This document shows positions 22,682 to 23,208 of a DNA stretch of 23,208 nucleotides, one piece after another. Origin of the DNA: WANQ01 sp964448055 (GTDB lineage: Archaea > Thermoproteota > Thermoprotei_A > Sulfolobales > WANQ01); the NCBI GenBank assembly GCA_964448055.1, contig CAYUVB010000024.1, positions 1-23,208 on the forward strand. The letters run 5' to 3'. Position numbers and translations under genes: made by a program. The stretch's first letter is position 1; each line of letters begins with the position of its first letter. A model generated the notes under the pieces. The model was not told the DNA's origin, did not search any database, and saw only the letters and a program-made list of their open reading frames with translations.

Positions 22682-23074
22682 TTGCCGACTATACACTTAT
22701 CTGTTCCTGAAAGAATGTATAGGGAGCTAAAGAAGGAGGCGGAGAAGCTAGGGATACAGGTAACAGACCTAGTCAAGATGTTCATAAAGCAGGGCTTAGA
22801 TCAGATTAGGAGAAACGAGCTAAGAGAAGAAGAGCAGTATAGCGCTACTAAATTAGACCAGATACTAAAACTAATAGAACAGTTAAGAAACGATGTGGAG
22901 GCAAGATTTGCCTACCTTGAGGGAAGAATATACCAGCTAAACGAAGTAGTAAAACATGTAACTAGGAGAATAGAAGAACTAGAATCTGGAGTAAATGAAG
23001 GAGAAGAAATAATGGAACCAGAAATAATACCACCTGGAACAATAAAACAGAAAGCACTAGGATACGAACACTAG
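22682..23074 (+). CDS. ribbon-helix-helix-like protein with coiled-coil tail
   Basis: A 130-residue protein. An N-terminal ribbon-helix-helix-like unit (PTIHLSVPERMYRELKKEAEKLGIQVTDLVKMFIKQGLDQI) is followed by a long coiled coil (ATKLDQILKLIEQLRNDVEARFAYLEGRIYQLNEVVKHVTRRIEEL, about 55-100) and an acidic, Pro-containing tail. The RHH unit suggests DNA binding; the coiled coil would hold together dimers or a larger assembly. The start is TTG at 22682 with GGAG 7 nt upstream. Because it is divergent from another RHH gene and has two operator-like sites in front, either protein may regulate both promoters. Confidence 0.75.
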   Translation: MPTIHLSVPERMYRELKKEAEKLGIQVTDLVKMFIKQGLDQIRRNELREEEQYSATKLDQILKLIEQLRNDVEARFAYLEGRIYQLNEVVKHVTRRIEELESGVNEGEEIMEPEIIPPGTIKQKALGYEH

Positions 23075-23105
23075 AAAATCACCTAATAGAATTGACGTAA
23101 ATAAA

Positions 23106-23114
23106 CTATTAAAC
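23106..23114 (+). promoter_or_regulatory. TATA box before the terminal hairpin
   Basis: CTATTAAAC in A+T-rich DNA; initiation about 25-30 nt downstream would fall at the 5' foot of the G+C-rich hairpin (near 23137). Confidence 0.4.
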
Positions 23115-23136
23115 CCAAACATACACACTAACATAC

Positions 23137-23201
23137 GTGAACCCCGGTCCCACGCGACCCTACCCCGAGTCCCGGGGCTAAATGGGCGTGGGGCGGGTCA
23201 C
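23137..23201 (+). ncRNA. G+C-rich hairpin, probable 5' part of a structured RNA
   Basis: An abrupt G+C-rich block after A+T-rich DNA folds into a long hairpin. GTGA (23137-23140) pairs with TCAC (23198-23201), CCC (23142-23144) with GGG (23195-23197), and 23147-23155 (ending CCCACGC) with 23086+100 i.e. 23186-23194 (GCGTGGG GC). Inside is a second hairpin, CCCCG (23163-23167) with CGGGG (23173-23177). In an A+T-rich hyperthermophile such a block usually marks a stable RNA gene, such as an rRNA leader, SRP RNA or RNase P RNA. I cannot assign it, and the window ends 7 bases later. The strand is inferred from the TATA box. Confidence 0.4.
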
Positions 23202-23208
23202 TCCCGGC

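Noticed and set aside
1..23208. CRISPR arrays, insertion sequences or transposases
   Set aside because: No evenly spaced direct repeats and no transposase-like frames were seen; the only mobile element supported is the homing intron.
23137..23208. A tRNA in the G+C-rich right edge
   Set aside because: No cloverleaf can be made on either strand: there is no TTCRA T-loop with matching stem and no 7-bp acceptor pair at the right spacing.

Overview
The window is A+T-rich archaeal DNA, most likely from a hyperthermophilic crenarchaeon (Thermoproteota, Desulfurococcales-like). The evidence is an ESCRT-III/CdvB cell-division protein, an aKMT-type protein lysine methyltransferase, an NMD3 homologue, an Lhr-type helicase, TATA-box promoters, GGTG-type ribosome binding sites, box C/D guide RNAs and a tRNA intron with a bulge-helix-bulge (BHB) motif. 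I cannot name the genus. It is a scaffold with three gaps of exactly 100 N (8262-8361, 12054-12153, 14874-14973). At least two of these cut genes.

Layout. 1-5.7 kb: the 5' end of nmd3 (minus), a small hypothetical (plus), a large PA-domain M28 peptidase (minus), a small plus-strand ORF convergent with DUF1152, a translationally coupled methyltransferase/DUF1152 pair (minus), and a class I aminotransferase (minus) whose promoter is flanked by a 10-bp inverted repeat. 5.9-8.6 kb: a Lys/Arg-tailed hypothetical, a candidate C/D sRNA whose box C contains that gene's stop codon, a hypothetical, cdvB, then gap 1 in a small unknown gene. 8.7-12.05 kb (minus): a Cys-rich zinc protein, a small hypothetical, a pyruvate carboxylase B / oxaloacetate decarboxylase alpha-type subunit without a biotin domain, and an M42 peptidase whose N-terminus is lost in gap 2. 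Two further plus-strand C/D sRNA candidates lie at the 3' ends of genes here.

12.15-13.0 kb holds the most striking object: an initiator tRNA-Met gene on the minus strand, split in the T-loop (59/60) by a 729-nt BHB intron that encodes a two-motif LAGLIDADG homing endonuclease. The spliced product folds as a normal initiator tRNA (A1-U72, three G-C pairs in the anticodon stem, CAU anticodon, encoded CCA).

13.0-18.3 kb: two small divergent hypotheticals, a DUF2192-like protein, an HTH-CBS regulator interrupted by gap 3, a well-formed C/D sRNA with two 12-nt guides, a small hypothetical and an Lhr-like helicase. 18.4-23.2 kb (mostly plus): tldD-tldE with overlapping stop and start, a UPF0173 metallo-hydrolase, an EncFtn-like mini-ferritin, a divergent pair of ribbon-helix-helix genes with two operator-like elements between them, and a TATA box followed by a G+C-rich hairpin at the right edge.

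The less expected observations are the endonuclease-bearing initiator-tRNA intron; C/D RNAs whose C and D boxes deviate from consensus in compensating ways; and two conserved genes (methyltransferase and HTH-CBS) that have good ribosome binding sites but ACG and ATA where the start codon should be.
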